64,000 nucleotides of DNA from Duganella sp. Root336D2. GTDB taxonomy: Bacteria > Pseudomonadota > Gammaproteobacteria > Burkholderiales > Burkholderiaceae_D. A model generated the notes under the pieces. That model had not been told where the DNA came from and searched no databases. It saw only the letters and a program-made list of their open reading frames with translations. The stretch covers positions 135,108-199,107 of the forward strand of contig NZ_LMDB01000004.1 in NCBI RefSeq assembly GCF_001425005.1, given 5' to 3'. Positions 9,028 to 19,068 of this stretch are shown here, one piece after another (position 1 is the first letter of the stretch; each line of letters starts with the position of its first letter). The position numbers and the translations under genes are program-made.

Positions 9028-9588
9028 TTACATGCCGCGTCCACCGCCGGCGCTGCCGCCGCCGGGTCCGCCCATGCCGCCACCGCGGCCGCCATGGCCA
9101 CCGCGATGGGCACCCTCCTCGCCGGGTGGACGATCTGCACGGCCAGCGCCGGGGCCATCTTCCATACGGATCAGTTGGTCTACGAGAAACTTTGACGCCG
9201 CCTGACGCTGGCCATCATCCAGCGCATCGTTAATGCCCAGCCACCACTCGCGCAACTGGCGGTCTTCGGCCGCCGTGGCAGCTTGCTCCGCCTCCAGCCC
9301 GGCCTGCAGCTCGCGTAGTTCAACGCTCTGGGCTTGCAAGCCCAGCTTGGTCGCCTCCTGCAGGCGCTCGCGGCGCGCCTTGCGTTCACGCAGCAGCGCC
9401 TTGCTCTGGCTTTCCACCTTGGCCCACAGGGTCTGCTGGTTGGCATTCAGGTTGAGGGACTTGCGGAATTCGGAGGCCATGGGCACCAGGTCTTCGGCGC
9501 GCATGTCCATGACCGGCACGGCAAAGGCCGGTGCGACGGCCATGGCTAATACCAGCCAGGCGGCACGCGCCGTGCGTATCAGTTTCAT
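9028..9588 (-). CDS. Spy/LTXXQ-like periplasmic protein with glycine-rich tail
   Basis: 186 residues: signal peptide to about residue 23 (ending AFA), then a helical, charged body (about 30-140) with LNLNANQQTLWAKVES, resembling the LTxxQ repeats of Spy/CpxP chaperones, then a tail after residue 150 rich in Gly, Arg and His (GGHGGRGGGMGGPGGG). Spy-type proteins bind unfolded proteins or sense envelope stress; that role here is inference. It is the first gene of the receptor/M13 run, 105 bases ahead of the receptor. Confidence 0.65.
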   Translation of the reverse strand: MKLIRTARAAWLVLAMAVAPAFAVPVMDMRAEDLVPMASEFRKSLNLNANQQTLWAKVESQSKALLRERKARRERLQEATKLGLQAQSVELRELQAGLEAEQAATAAEDRQLREWWLGINDALDDGQRQAASKFLVDQLIRMEDGPGAGRADRPPGEEGAHRGGHGGRGGGMGGPGGGSAGGGRGM

Positions 9589-9874
9589 ATTGTTGCTCCG
9601 GAAAAAAAGATGCCCGCGGGGTTGCCGCAGGCATAAACCACTTTAGGGTAGAGAGAAATAGCGGACCCAGTGTAGGCCCGGCATGGCGGTCAATCTGTCT
9701 TTCTTACAAATACTTACTCTGGTAAATACATTGGCAAACACCTACAAAGTTATGAATTTATCGTGGCTTTCAAAAGGTTTTATTCCATGCTGGCAGCTAC
9801 GATTGCTGGAAATCAGGTTTATACTGAAATCCAATGGCGGACGAGTTAACCGCTGTAATCGGAACAGGTGATAC

Positions 9875-11305
9875 ATGGGCAAGAAACTCAAGAACGCTGG
9901 CCTGATCGGCCTCGGCGTAGTCGCGGGGGTAGCGGTATCCCTGCAGTTTTCCGCGATGGCACAAAAGCAGGTTGACCCTGTCTTGCCGCTGGAAGAGCTC
10001 AAACAGCTTGCCGACGTGTACGGCCTGATCAAATCCGACTATGTGGAGTCGGTGGAAGACAAGAAGCTGCTGACTGAAGCCATCTCCGGCATGGTCGCCT
10101 CGCTCGACCCGCATTCCGCCTACCTGGACAAGAAAGCCTATGCCGAGCTGCGTGAAGGCTCGCAGGGCAAGTTCGTCGGCCTCGGCATTGAAATTGCCCA
10201 AAGCGACGAAGGCTATATCAAGATCGTGGCCCCGATCGAGGATTCGCCCGCCTACCGCGCCGGCATCAAGCCGGGCGACATGATCACCCGCCTCGATACC
10301 ACCTCGCTGAAAGGCCTGAGCCTGGACGAGTCGGTGAAGAAGATGCGCGGCGAGCCGGGCTCCAAAGTGATGCTGACCATCATGCGCAAGGATGAACCGC
10401 AGCCGCTGGAATTCACTCTGAACCGCGAAGAAATCCACCAGAAAAGCGTCAAGGCCAAGATGGTCTCGCCGGGTTATGCCTGGGTACGCATCTCGCAATT
10501 CCAGGAGCCGACGGTGGACGACCTGGCGGCAAAGATTACTGAACTTTATCGCCAGGACCCGCACCTGAAAGGCCTGGTGCTCGACCTGCGCAACGACCCG
10601 GGCGGCGTGCTGCAAGGCGCGATCGGCGTGGCGGCAGCCTTCCTGCCGAAGGACACGCCGATTGTTTCGACCAATGGCCAACTGCCTGATTCCAAACAGA
10701 TTTTCTACGGCCGCGCCGAGTACTATTCGCTGCGTGGCGATGGCGATCCGCTGGCCAAGCTGCCGGATGCGGTCAAGCGCATCCCGATGGCCGTGCTGGT
10801 CAATACCGGCTCCGCCTCGGCCTCCGAAATCGTGGCCGGCGCCCTGCAGGACTACAAGCGCGCCACCATCATCGGTTCGCAAACTTTCGGCAAAGGCTCG
10901 GTGCAGACCATTCGCCAGCTGACCGCCGATACCGCCGTCAAGCTGACCACCGCGCGCTACTACACGCCGCATGGCCGTTCGATCCAGGCCAAAGGCATTT
11001 CGCCCGACCTGGCAGTGGACGAAAACGAGGACGGCGATGGCCTGAACAGCCTGCGCATGCGCGAGGCCGACCTGGCCAAGCACCTGACCAACGACCGCGA
11101 GCAGGAAGCGGGCAAGGCCCAGCGCGACGAACTGGAAGAGCAGATGCGCATCCTGGCTGTCGAGAAGAAGCGCAAGCCGCTGGAATACGGCAGCGGCGAG
11201 GACTTCCAGCTCAAGCAGGCGCTGAACCACTTGCAAGGCGTTCCCGTCCAGTTGGCCAAGGCCGAATCCAAGCTGGTCAAGCTGGACCCGCCACCCAAGA
11301 AATAA
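9875..11305 (+). CDS. Carboxyl-terminal processing protease, S41 family (CtpA-like)
   Basis: Periplasmic serine protease of 476 residues that trims C termini of envelope proteins. The N-terminal signal or anchor is residues 1-30 (GLIGLGVVAGVAVSLQFSAMA). A PDZ domain covers about 95-180 with the carboxylate loop GKFVGLGIEI. The S41 core has NTGSASASEIV (from residue 310, containing the nucleophilic Ser) and TFGKGSVQT with Lys340 as general base. The C-terminal 80 residues are charged and helical. A terminator follows 16 bases after the stop, so it is probably monocistronic and divergent from the Spy-like gene. Confidence 0.93.
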   Translation: MGKKLKNAGLIGLGVVAGVAVSLQFSAMAQKQVDPVLPLEELKQLADVYGLIKSDYVESVEDKKLLTEAISGMVASLDPHSAYLDKKAYAELREGSQGKFVGLGIEIAQSDEGYIKIVAPIEDSPAYRAGIKPGDMITRLDTTSLKGLSLDESVKKMRGEPGSKVMLTIMRKDEPQPLEFTLNREEIHQKSVKAKMVSPGYAWVRISQFQEPTVDDLAAKITELYRQDPHLKGLVLDLRNDPGGVLQGAIGVAAAFLPKDTPIVSTNGQLPDSKQIFYGRAEYYSLRGDGDPLAKLPDAVKRIPMAVLVNTGSASASEIVAGALQDYKRATIIGSQTFGKGSVQTIRQLTADTAVKLTTARYYTPHGRSIQAKGISPDLAVDENEDGDGLNSLRMREADLAKHLTNDREQEAGKAQRDELEEQMRILAVEKKRKPLEYGSGEDFQLKQALNHLQGVPVQLAKAESKLVKLDPPPKK

Positions 11306-11321
11306 AGCTAGCAAAGATTAA

Positions 11322-11347
11322 GGCGGCGCCCCCTGGGGCGCCGTTTT
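11322..11347 (+). terminator. Rho-independent terminator after the S41 protease gene
   Basis: GGCGGCGCCCC and GGGGCGCCG form a GC-rich stem with a short loop, followed by TTTTT. Confidence 0.85.
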
Positions 11348-11417
11348 TCGTTGCAGATGCGGTAAAATCGGCCATCTTACCGGTCGCCTGACCCATTCTA
11401 AGAAAGAAATATTGATC

Positions 11418-12539
11418 ATGAAACAAGCCGTCATCAGCGGAACCGGTCTCTTTACTCCCGCGCACTCGATCAGCAATGAAGAGCTGGTCACCGCCTTCAA
11501 CGCCTACGCCGAACTGTTCAACGCGGAAAACGCCGCCGCCATTGCGGCCGGCACCGTGACCGCGCTGGAACCATCCAGCGCCGGCTTCATTGAAAAGGCG
11601 TCCGGCATCAAGTCGCGCTACGTGATGGAAAAGACCGGCATCCTGGACCCGAATCGCATGACCCCGCGCATTCCAGAACGCAGCAATGAGGAATTGTCGC
11701 TGCAAGCCGAGATCTGCGTTGCCGCCGCGCGCCAGGCGCTGGACCGCGCCGGCCGCACCCCGGCCGACATCGACATGGTGCTGGTGGCTTGCTCCAACAT
11801 GCAGCGCGCCTACCCGGCGATGGCGGTGGAAGTGCAGCAGGCGCTGGGCATCGACGGCTTCGGCTTTGACATGAACGTGGCTTGCTCCTCCGCCACCTTC
11901 GGCATCCAGACCGCCGTGGGCGCCGTGCAAAGCGGCCAGGCGCGCGCCGTGCTGATCCTGAATCCGGAAATCACTTCCGGCCACCTGGACTACCGCGACC
12001 GCGACAGCCACTTCATCTTCGGCGATGCCTGCACCGCGATCATCGTGGAAGCCAAGGAAGGCGCCGTGTCCAAGCACCAGTGGGACATCCTGGACACCAA
12101 GCTGAAGACCAGCTTCTCCAACAACATCCGCAACAACTTCGGCTTCATGAACCGTTTCGACGAAGGCGGCATCGGCGCGCCGGACAAGCTGTTCAAGCAG
12201 CAGGGCCGCAAGGTGTTCAAGGACGTGTGCCCGATGGCAGCGCAGATGATCAAGGACTCGATCGAGCGCGCCGGCCTGAAGGTTGAGCAGATGAGCCGCT
12301 TCTGGCTGCACCAGGCCAACCTGAGCATGAACCAGCTGATTTCCCGCACCATCCTCGGCCGCGACGCCGAGTCGCTGGAAGCGCCGGTGATCCTGGACAC
12401 GTATGCCAACACCTCGTCGGCCGGCTCCATCATCGCCTTCCACAAGCACCAGGACGACCTGCCGTCCGGCGCCTTCGGCGTAATCTGCAGCTTCGGCGCC
12501 GGCTACTCCATCGGCTCCGTCGTCGTCCGTAAAGCCTAA
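11418..12539 (+). CDS. Beta-ketoacyl-ACP synthase III family enzyme (long form)
   Basis: Thiolase-fold condensing enzyme of 373 residues. The catalytic triad is Cys156 ([10 protein letters not shown]), His298 (FWLHQANL) and Asn331 (YANTSSAG). ATG 11418 was preferred over TTG 11412 two codons earlier. It is about 50 residues longer than E. coli FabH; the extra sequence sits near the N terminus (about 25-75, [15 protein letters not shown]), where acyl specificity is shaped. No other fatty-acid synthesis genes are nearby, so a specialised role, such as priming from an acyl-CoA, is as likely as housekeeping initiation. A large perfect hairpin follows the stop. Confidence 0.85.
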   Translation: MKQAVISGTGLFTPAHSISNEELVTAFNAYAELFNAENAAAIAAGTVTALEPSSAGFIEKASGIKSRYVMEKTGILDPNRMTPRIPERSNEELSLQAEICVAAARQALDRAGRTPADIDMVLVACSNMQRAYPAMAVEVQQALGIDGFGFDMNVACSSATFGIQTAVGAVQSGQARAVLILNPEITSGHLDYRDRDSHFIFGDACTAIIVEAKEGAVSKHQWDILDTKLKTSFSNNIRNNFGFMNRFDEGGIGAPDKLFKQQGRKVFKDVCPMAAQMIKDSIERAGLKVEQMSRFWLHQANLSMNQLISRTILGRDAESLEAPVILDTYANTSSAGSIIAFHKHQDDLPSGAFGVICSFGAGYSIGSVVVRKA

Positions 12540-12543
12540 GTTA

Positions 12544-12606
12544 AAAGTCGGGGTCAGCTCCGGCAATCGGACATTTTGTCCGATTGCCGGAGCTGACCCC
12601 GACTTT
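12544..12606. repeat. Perfect 30-bp inverted repeat, GGGGTCAGCTCCGG type, copy 1
   Basis: Two 30-bp arms (12544-12573 and 12577-12606) are exact reverse complements around a TTT loop. The arm begins AAAGTCGGGGTCAGCTCCGG. It starts 4 bases after the KAS III stop and could act as a terminator or RNA-stabilising hairpin. A second copy with shorter arms lies after prfA at 36753-36817. Confidence 0.9.
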
Positions 12607-12641
12607 CATGCGGTTATACTCCTTGGGAAAGGAGGCCCTGC

Positions 12642-14345
12642 ATGCCCCATGACGTCAGCTTGATTACCACTATTGCCGCGGCCCTTGGCTTCGGTCTCGT
12701 CTTCGGCTTTATCGCCGTTCGCCTCAAACTCCCTGCCCTCGTCGGCTATCTCGCAGCCGGCATCCTGATTGGTCCTGCTACGCCTGGATTTGTCGCCGAC
12801 AGCGCAATCGCTGGCCAGTTGGCTGAAATCGGCGTGATGCTGATGATGTTCGGCGTCGGCCTGCACTTTTCCCTCGATGACTTGTGGGAGGTGCGCAAGG
12901 TGGCCCTGCCTGGTGCCATCCTGCAGATTGCGGCAGCGACCGGCATGGGTATGGCGCTGGCGCATTTCTGGGGCTGGAGCCTGGGTGGCGGCCTTGTCTT
13001 CGGCCTGGCGCTTTCAGTGGCCAGCACCGTGGTGCTGCTGCGGGCGCTGGAGGAGCGCGGTACGCTGGATTCCTTCAATGGCCGCATCGCCGTCGGCTGG
13101 CTGGTGGTCGAGGACCTGGTGACGGTGCTCGTGCTGGTCCTTCTGCCGGCACTGGCTGGCGCGCTGGGCGGCAATGCCGGTGACGCGGCACATGGCCACG
13201 GCGCTGCTGAAGGCGGCGTTCTCAAGGCGCTGGCAGTCACGCTGGGACAGGTGGCGCTGTTCGTCGGCTTCATGCTGCTGGTGGGCCGCAAGCTGTTCCC
13301 GTGGATCCTGTGGCAAGTGGCGCGCACCAAGTCGCGTGAGCTGTTCACGCTGTGCGTGATCGCTGCGGCTGTCGGCATTGCGTATGCCGCGACGGTGCTG
13401 TTTGGTATCTCGTTTGCATTGGGTGCCTTCTTCGCCGGCATGGTACTGCGCGAGTCGGAATTGAGCCACCGCGCTGCGCATGAATCGCTGCCGCTGCGCG
13501 ATGCATTCGCGGTGCTGTTCTTCGTATCGGTCGGCATGCTGTTCGAGCCGATGATCCTGGTCGAACAGCCATTGCGTGTGCTGGCGGTGGTGGCCATCGT
13601 CCTGTTCGGCAAATCGATTGCGGCCTTCGCGCTGGTGGTGCTGCTGCGCTACCCCGCCAGCACGGCGCTGATGGTGTCGGCCAGCCTGGCGCAGATCGGC
13701 GAGTTCTCCTTCATCCTGGCGGCCTTGGGCATCTCGCTCGGACTGCTGCCGCATGAGGGCCAGAGCCTGATCCTGGCAGGAGCCATCCTGTCGATCGCCT
13801 TGAATCCGCTGATGTTCCTGCTGGCAGGGCCATTGGAACGCATGCTGCGCCAGAACAAGGCGCTGGCGGCGCAATACGCGCGCACTGCCGACCCGCTGGC
13901 GGAGTTGCCGATGTCCACCGCGCAGTCCAAGCTGGAGGGCCAGGTGGTGCTGGTGGGTTATGGGCGCGTTGGCCGGAACATTGCTGAGGCGCTGGCGGCG
14001 CAGGGTATCCACTACGTAGTGGCGGAGCAGAATCGCGAACTGGTCGACCAGTTGCGCCAGGATGGCATCGCCGCTGTGGCGGGCAATGCCGGCGAGCCAG
14101 CGGTGCTGATCCAGGCCCATATCCACAAGGCGCGCATGCTGGTGGTGGCAACGCCGGATACCTTCCACGTGCGTGCCATGATCGAAACGGCACGGGCGCT
14201 GAATCCGGATATCAAGATCGCCGTGCGTACGCACAGCGAGGAGGAAGCGGCCTTGCTGCGCAGCGAACGCGCTGGCGTCATCTTCATCGGCGAGCAGGAA
14301 CTTGCGAAATCAATGGCGGCGCACGTCGCCAAAGAAATCTCTTAG
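12642..14345 (+). CDS. Monovalent cation/proton antiporter, CPA2 family (YbaL/KefB-like)
   Basis: Inner-membrane antiporter of 567 residues. A Na_H_Exchanger domain with about 12 helices covers residues 10-390; it includes GFIAVRLKLPALVGYLAAGILIG-type helices and the ALSVASTVVLLRALEERG block. A Rossmann TrkA-N/RCK domain follows from about 415 (VVLVGYGRVGRNIAEAL, a nucleotide-binding glycine pattern). Such proteins exchange K+ or Na+ for H+ under nucleotide or redox control. The start ATG 12642 follows a strong AAAGGAGG. Ligand and ion preference cannot be read from sequence. Confidence 0.9.
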   Translation: MPHDVSLITTIAAALGFGLVFGFIAVRLKLPALVGYLAAGILIGPATPGFVADSAIAGQLAEIGVMLMMFGVGLHFSLDDLWEVRKVALPGAILQIAAATGMGMALAHFWGWSLGGGLVFGLALSVASTVVLLRALEERGTLDSFNGRIAVGWLVVEDLVTVLVLVLLPALAGALGGNAGDAAHGHGAAEGGVLKALAVTLGQVALFVGFMLLVGRKLFPWILWQVARTKSRELFTLCVIAAAVGIAYAATVLFGISFALGAFFAGMVLRESELSHRAAHESLPLRDAFAVLFFVSVGMLFEPMILVEQPLRVLAVVAIVLFGKSIAAFALVVLLRYPASTALMVSASLAQIGEFSFILAALGISLGLLPHEGQSLILAGAILSIALNPLMFLLAGPLERMLRQNKALAAQYARTADPLAELPMSTAQSKLEGQVVLVGYGRVGRNIAEALAAQGIHYVVAEQNRELVDQLRQDGIAAVAGNAGEPAVLIQAHIHKARMLVVATPDTFHVRAMIETARALNPDIKIAVRTHSEEEAALLRSERAGVIFIGEQELAKSMAAHVAKEIS

Positions 14346-14391
14346 CGCAGCGAAATGTCCACCAACGTTCCTGACCCCGAAGTGGACATTT

Positions 14392-16500
<2,109 letters not shown>

Positions 16501-16518
16501 TTACCTTACGCTGGTAGC

Positions 16519-17148
16519 ATGAAGCGACTGTTATTAGTACTGTTCCTCGGTTTTACCGCGCCCGCCTTTGGCGCGGGACAGGCGGCCCGTTTGGAAATTC
16601 CGAAGCTGGAAGTATCCGTCAACCGGGTGAAGGCAGACGCGCAACAGCTCTATGAAGTGAACGCCAGCGGCACCGTTCATGCATCCCTGCCAACAGTCTG
16701 GCGCACCCTCACCACCTACGACCGCATGGAAGAATTCGTGCCCGACATGGCGTCGTGCCGGGTGCTTTCCCGTAATGGCAATGAAGTCATCATTGAGCAA
16801 TTTGGTACGGCCCGTTTCCTCTTCATGTCACGTTCCATCCATCTTGTCGTGCGTGCAACGGAGCAACCGATGTCGTCGATCGACATCGCCCTGGTTTCGG
16901 GTGACATGAAACACTATGAGGCACGATGGGAATTGATTCCCATTCCGGAAACCGGCGGCACCCGCGTGGTGTATAGCGGTCGCCTGATGCCGAATTTCTA
17001 CGTGCCGGGCTTGTTAGGCACCAACATCATCCGCGGCGATATCGAACGCATGATGAATGCGGTGCTGGCCCACCTGGAGCGCCAGCCGGCGCTGCCGAAA
17101 CAGTCCGAGCTGGCACGCGGGCTGGGCGGAGTGCCCAGCGTCCCGTAA
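16519..17148 (+). CDS. Exported SRPBCC-fold (START/cyclase-like) protein
   Basis: 209 residues with a signal peptide (MKRLLLVLFLGFTAPAFG). The body (about 40-190) resembles the SRPBCC/polyketide-cyclase fold: VNASGTVHASLPTVWRTLTTYDRMEEFVPDM is the typical first strand and helix, and the pattern of beta strands continues to a long C-terminal helix (IERMMNAVLAHLERQ). These domains hold hydrophobic ligands in a pocket. The gene is divergent from fadH with about 90 bases between starts. Ligand unknown. Confidence 0.75.
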   Translation: MKRLLLVLFLGFTAPAFGAGQAARLEIPKLEVSVNRVKADAQQLYEVNASGTVHASLPTVWRTLTTYDRMEEFVPDMASCRVLSRNGNEVIIEQFGTARFLFMSRSIHLVVRATEQPMSSIDIALVSGDMKHYEARWELIPIPETGGTRVVYSGRLMPNFYVPGLLGTNIIRGDIERMMNAVLAHLERQPALPKQSELARGLGGVPSVP

Positions 17149-17158
17149 GCGCTGCGGC

Positions 17159-17527
17159 TTAGGCCGTGTAATGGTCGCGGTCGCGCACTTCCGCAAAATT
17201 TTCAAGACTGCCGATACGGATCACCACCGCATTCATGGTGGATGCCGTCTGCATCGAGCGCCAGGCGAATTGCCATTCTTTCTCCATCGCATCTTCACGC
17301 GTCTTGGTGAAGGCCGCGCCCAAAGCGGCACGGCCGCCGTATTCGATGGCGCCGTCAATGCCGGCCCAATTCGGCAGCGTGCGCTGCACGGCGCGGTGGA
17401 TGCGCTCACCGAATTCCTCGGTGTTGTGGATCACCAGGCAGCTGTCGGCGCTGAAATGATCGAACAGGTCGCGGTTCCAGGCTTGCGAGAAGCTCAGGGT
17501 CAGGAAGCTGCCCACAGGGCGCAGCAC
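17159..17527 (-). CDS. Conserved-looking hypothetical protein, N terminus interrupted by a stop
   Basis: From GTG 17527 the frame gives 122 residues. The same frame continues upstream with coding-like sequence (PTLHRYGPRSELEQALKDGQ) back to an ATG at 17611, but its fourth codon (17600-17602) is TAA. The gene may thus have a nonsense mutation just after the start, or it starts at a non-standard codon such as CTG 17584. No family is recognised; the body is soluble, with a central IDGAIEYGGRAALGAAFTK segment and no signal or membrane helix. It lies downstream of the DUF2721 gene on the same strand. Confidence 0.55.
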   Translation of the reverse strand: MLRPVGSFLTLSFSQAWNRDLFDHFSADSCLVIHNTEEFGERIHRAVQRTLPNWAGIDGAIEYGGRAALGAAFTKTREDAMEKEWQFAWRSMQTASTMNAVVIRIGSLENFAEVRDRDHYTA

Positions 17528-17619
17528 GAACTGGCCGTCCTTCAGGGCTTGTTCGAGTTCGCTGCGCGGGCCGTAGCGGTGCAGCGTAGGTGGGCGTTTT
17601 TAGTCGTGCATGATGATTC

Positions 17620-18072
17620 TTAGTTTGGATTTCTTTCGATGTGCCGCACGTGGCGGTGGGCACGCATGAATGTCGAGGCGATGAAGATCTCGCGCAGCAG
17701 GTAGCCGAAATTGCCGATCAGGCAGATCATCGCTGCGATGAACAGGCCGGCGATGTATTTGTCCAGCGGGACGTTGGTGGCATCGCCAACGAACAGCAGG
17801 GCCACCACCAGGCAGACGAACAGGCCGCAGGCGGTGCTCAGCGCAATGGCAACGTTGATCAGGTGCGAACGGCGGTACAAGATGTCCAGCTCGTTCATAT
17901 ACGTATCGTTATAAGCAACGTCCAGGCGCTCTTCCAGCACGCGCGAGCGGTCGATGATGCGCGCCAGGCGGTTCAACAGCACCAACAGATTGGTGCAGAC
18001 GGTGGACAGCATGAAAACCGGGGCAATCGCAAGCTGGATAATGTGGGCGATGTCGCCAAGCTGCAGATTCAT
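17620..18072 (-). CDS. DUF2721 membrane protein
   Basis: 150 residues with three predicted membrane helices (about 10-30, 72-95 and 105-127). The loop LLNRLARIIDRSRVLEERL between helices 1 and 2 is characteristic of the DUF2721 family, whose function is unknown. Its ATG overlaps the stop of the upstream proline iminopeptidase gene (TAATG), so the two are translationally coupled. Confidence 0.85.
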   Translation of the reverse strand: MNLQLGDIAHIIQLAIAPVFMLSTVCTNLLVLLNRLARIIDRSRVLEERLDVAYNDTYMNELDILYRRSHLINVAIALSTACGLFVCLVVALLFVGDATNVPLDKYIAGLFIAAMICLIGNFGYLLREIFIASTFMRAHRHVRHIERNPN

Positions 18073-19031
18073 TATGCGAAGCGTCCTTGCTGGCGGAATT
18101 GTTCGGTAGCGTTGACCAGGGCACGGCTGATGCCCTGCTCCATGGCGCCGTGGCCTGCATCAGGAATCATTTTCATCACCGCATTGGCGCCCCAGGCCTG
18201 CTGCAGGCGCCAGGCGGAGACGGGCGGGCAGATCACGTCGTAGCGGCCCTGCACGATCACGGCGGGCAGCTGGGCGATACGCGAGACGTTGGACAGCAGC
18301 TGGCCGTCGCTGAAGAAGCCCAGGTTGGCCATGTAATGCGATTCCATGCGGCCAACGCCCAGGTCGAGGGTGTCCGATGGCGGCTCATCCGGCTGTGGCA
18401 GCAGGAAGACGCGGCGGCCTTCGAACTTGCTCCAGGAGCGCACGGCTGGCCAGTGTACGTCCGGCTTCGGATCCATGATGCGCTTGACGTAGGCTTGCAG
18501 CAGGTTGCCGCGTTCTTCCACCGGGATAGGGGCGACAAATTCGTCGTACACCTCGGGATGGAACCATTCGGAACCTTGCAGGAACCAGTCGATTTCCTTC
18601 TGCGTGCAAAGGAAGATGCCGCGCAGGACAAAGCCCAGGCAACGCTCCGGGTGGGCCTGGCCGTACGCCAGCGCCAGGGTGGAGCCCCAGGAACCGCCGA
18701 ATACCAGCCATTTGTCGATGCCGAACAGGATGCGCAGGCGCTCGATATCTTCGATCAGGAGCTGGGTGGTGTTATTACTCACTTCGCCCAGCGGGGTCGA
18801 TTTACCGGCGCCGCGCTGGTCGAACAGGATGACGCGGTAGTGATCCGGATTGAAGAAACGGCGGTGCTGCGGCGACATGCCCGCGCCTGGGCCGCCATGG
18901 AAGAAGACCACCGGGATACCATTCGGGTTGCCTACTTCTTCCCAATAAATTGTATGGATGTCATCGACAGCCAGCATGCCGCTATTGCGGGGCTGGATCG
19001 GCGGGAACAAGTGTGGCAAGGCGTCGGGCAT
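18072..19031 (-). CDS. pip: Proline iminopeptidase (S33 alpha/beta hydrolase)
   Basis: Cytoplasmic serine peptidase of 319 residues that removes N-terminal proline. The oxyanion region is HGGPGAGMSPQHRRFFNP. The nucleophile elbow is GGSWGSTLALAYGQ, and DQRGAGKSTP is the usual family block. The catalytic Asp (GRYDVICPP) and His (AGHGA) follow near the C terminus. Length and motifs match the proteobacterial Pip family (about 313-320 residues). It is the first gene of a pair with the DUF2721 gene. Confidence 0.93.
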   Translation of the reverse strand: MPDALPHLFPPIQPRNSGMLAVDDIHTIYWEEVGNPNGIPVVFFHGGPGAGMSPQHRRFFNPDHYRVILFDQRGAGKSTPLGEVSNNTTQLLIEDIERLRILFGIDKWLVFGGSWGSTLALAYGQAHPERCLGFVLRGIFLCTQKEIDWFLQGSEWFHPEVYDEFVAPIPVEERGNLLQAYVKRIMDPKPDVHWPAVRSWSKFEGRRVFLLPQPDEPPSDTLDLGVGRMESHYMANLGFFSDGQLLSNVSRIAQLPAVIVQGRYDVICPPVSAWRLQQAWGANAVMKMIPDAGHGAMEQGISRALVNATEQFRQQGRFA

Positions 19032-19068
19032 GGTTATCCTCTATGCGTGAAGCCAAGATTGTAACCGC

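Noticed and set aside
548..9195. Very long plus-strand open frames antisense to the M13 and receptor genes (up to 830 codons)
   Set aside because: They mirror the codon pattern of the real minus-strand genes in GC-rich DNA: no signal, no family features, runs of Val/Ala/Gly/Gln/His/Arg. They are shadows.
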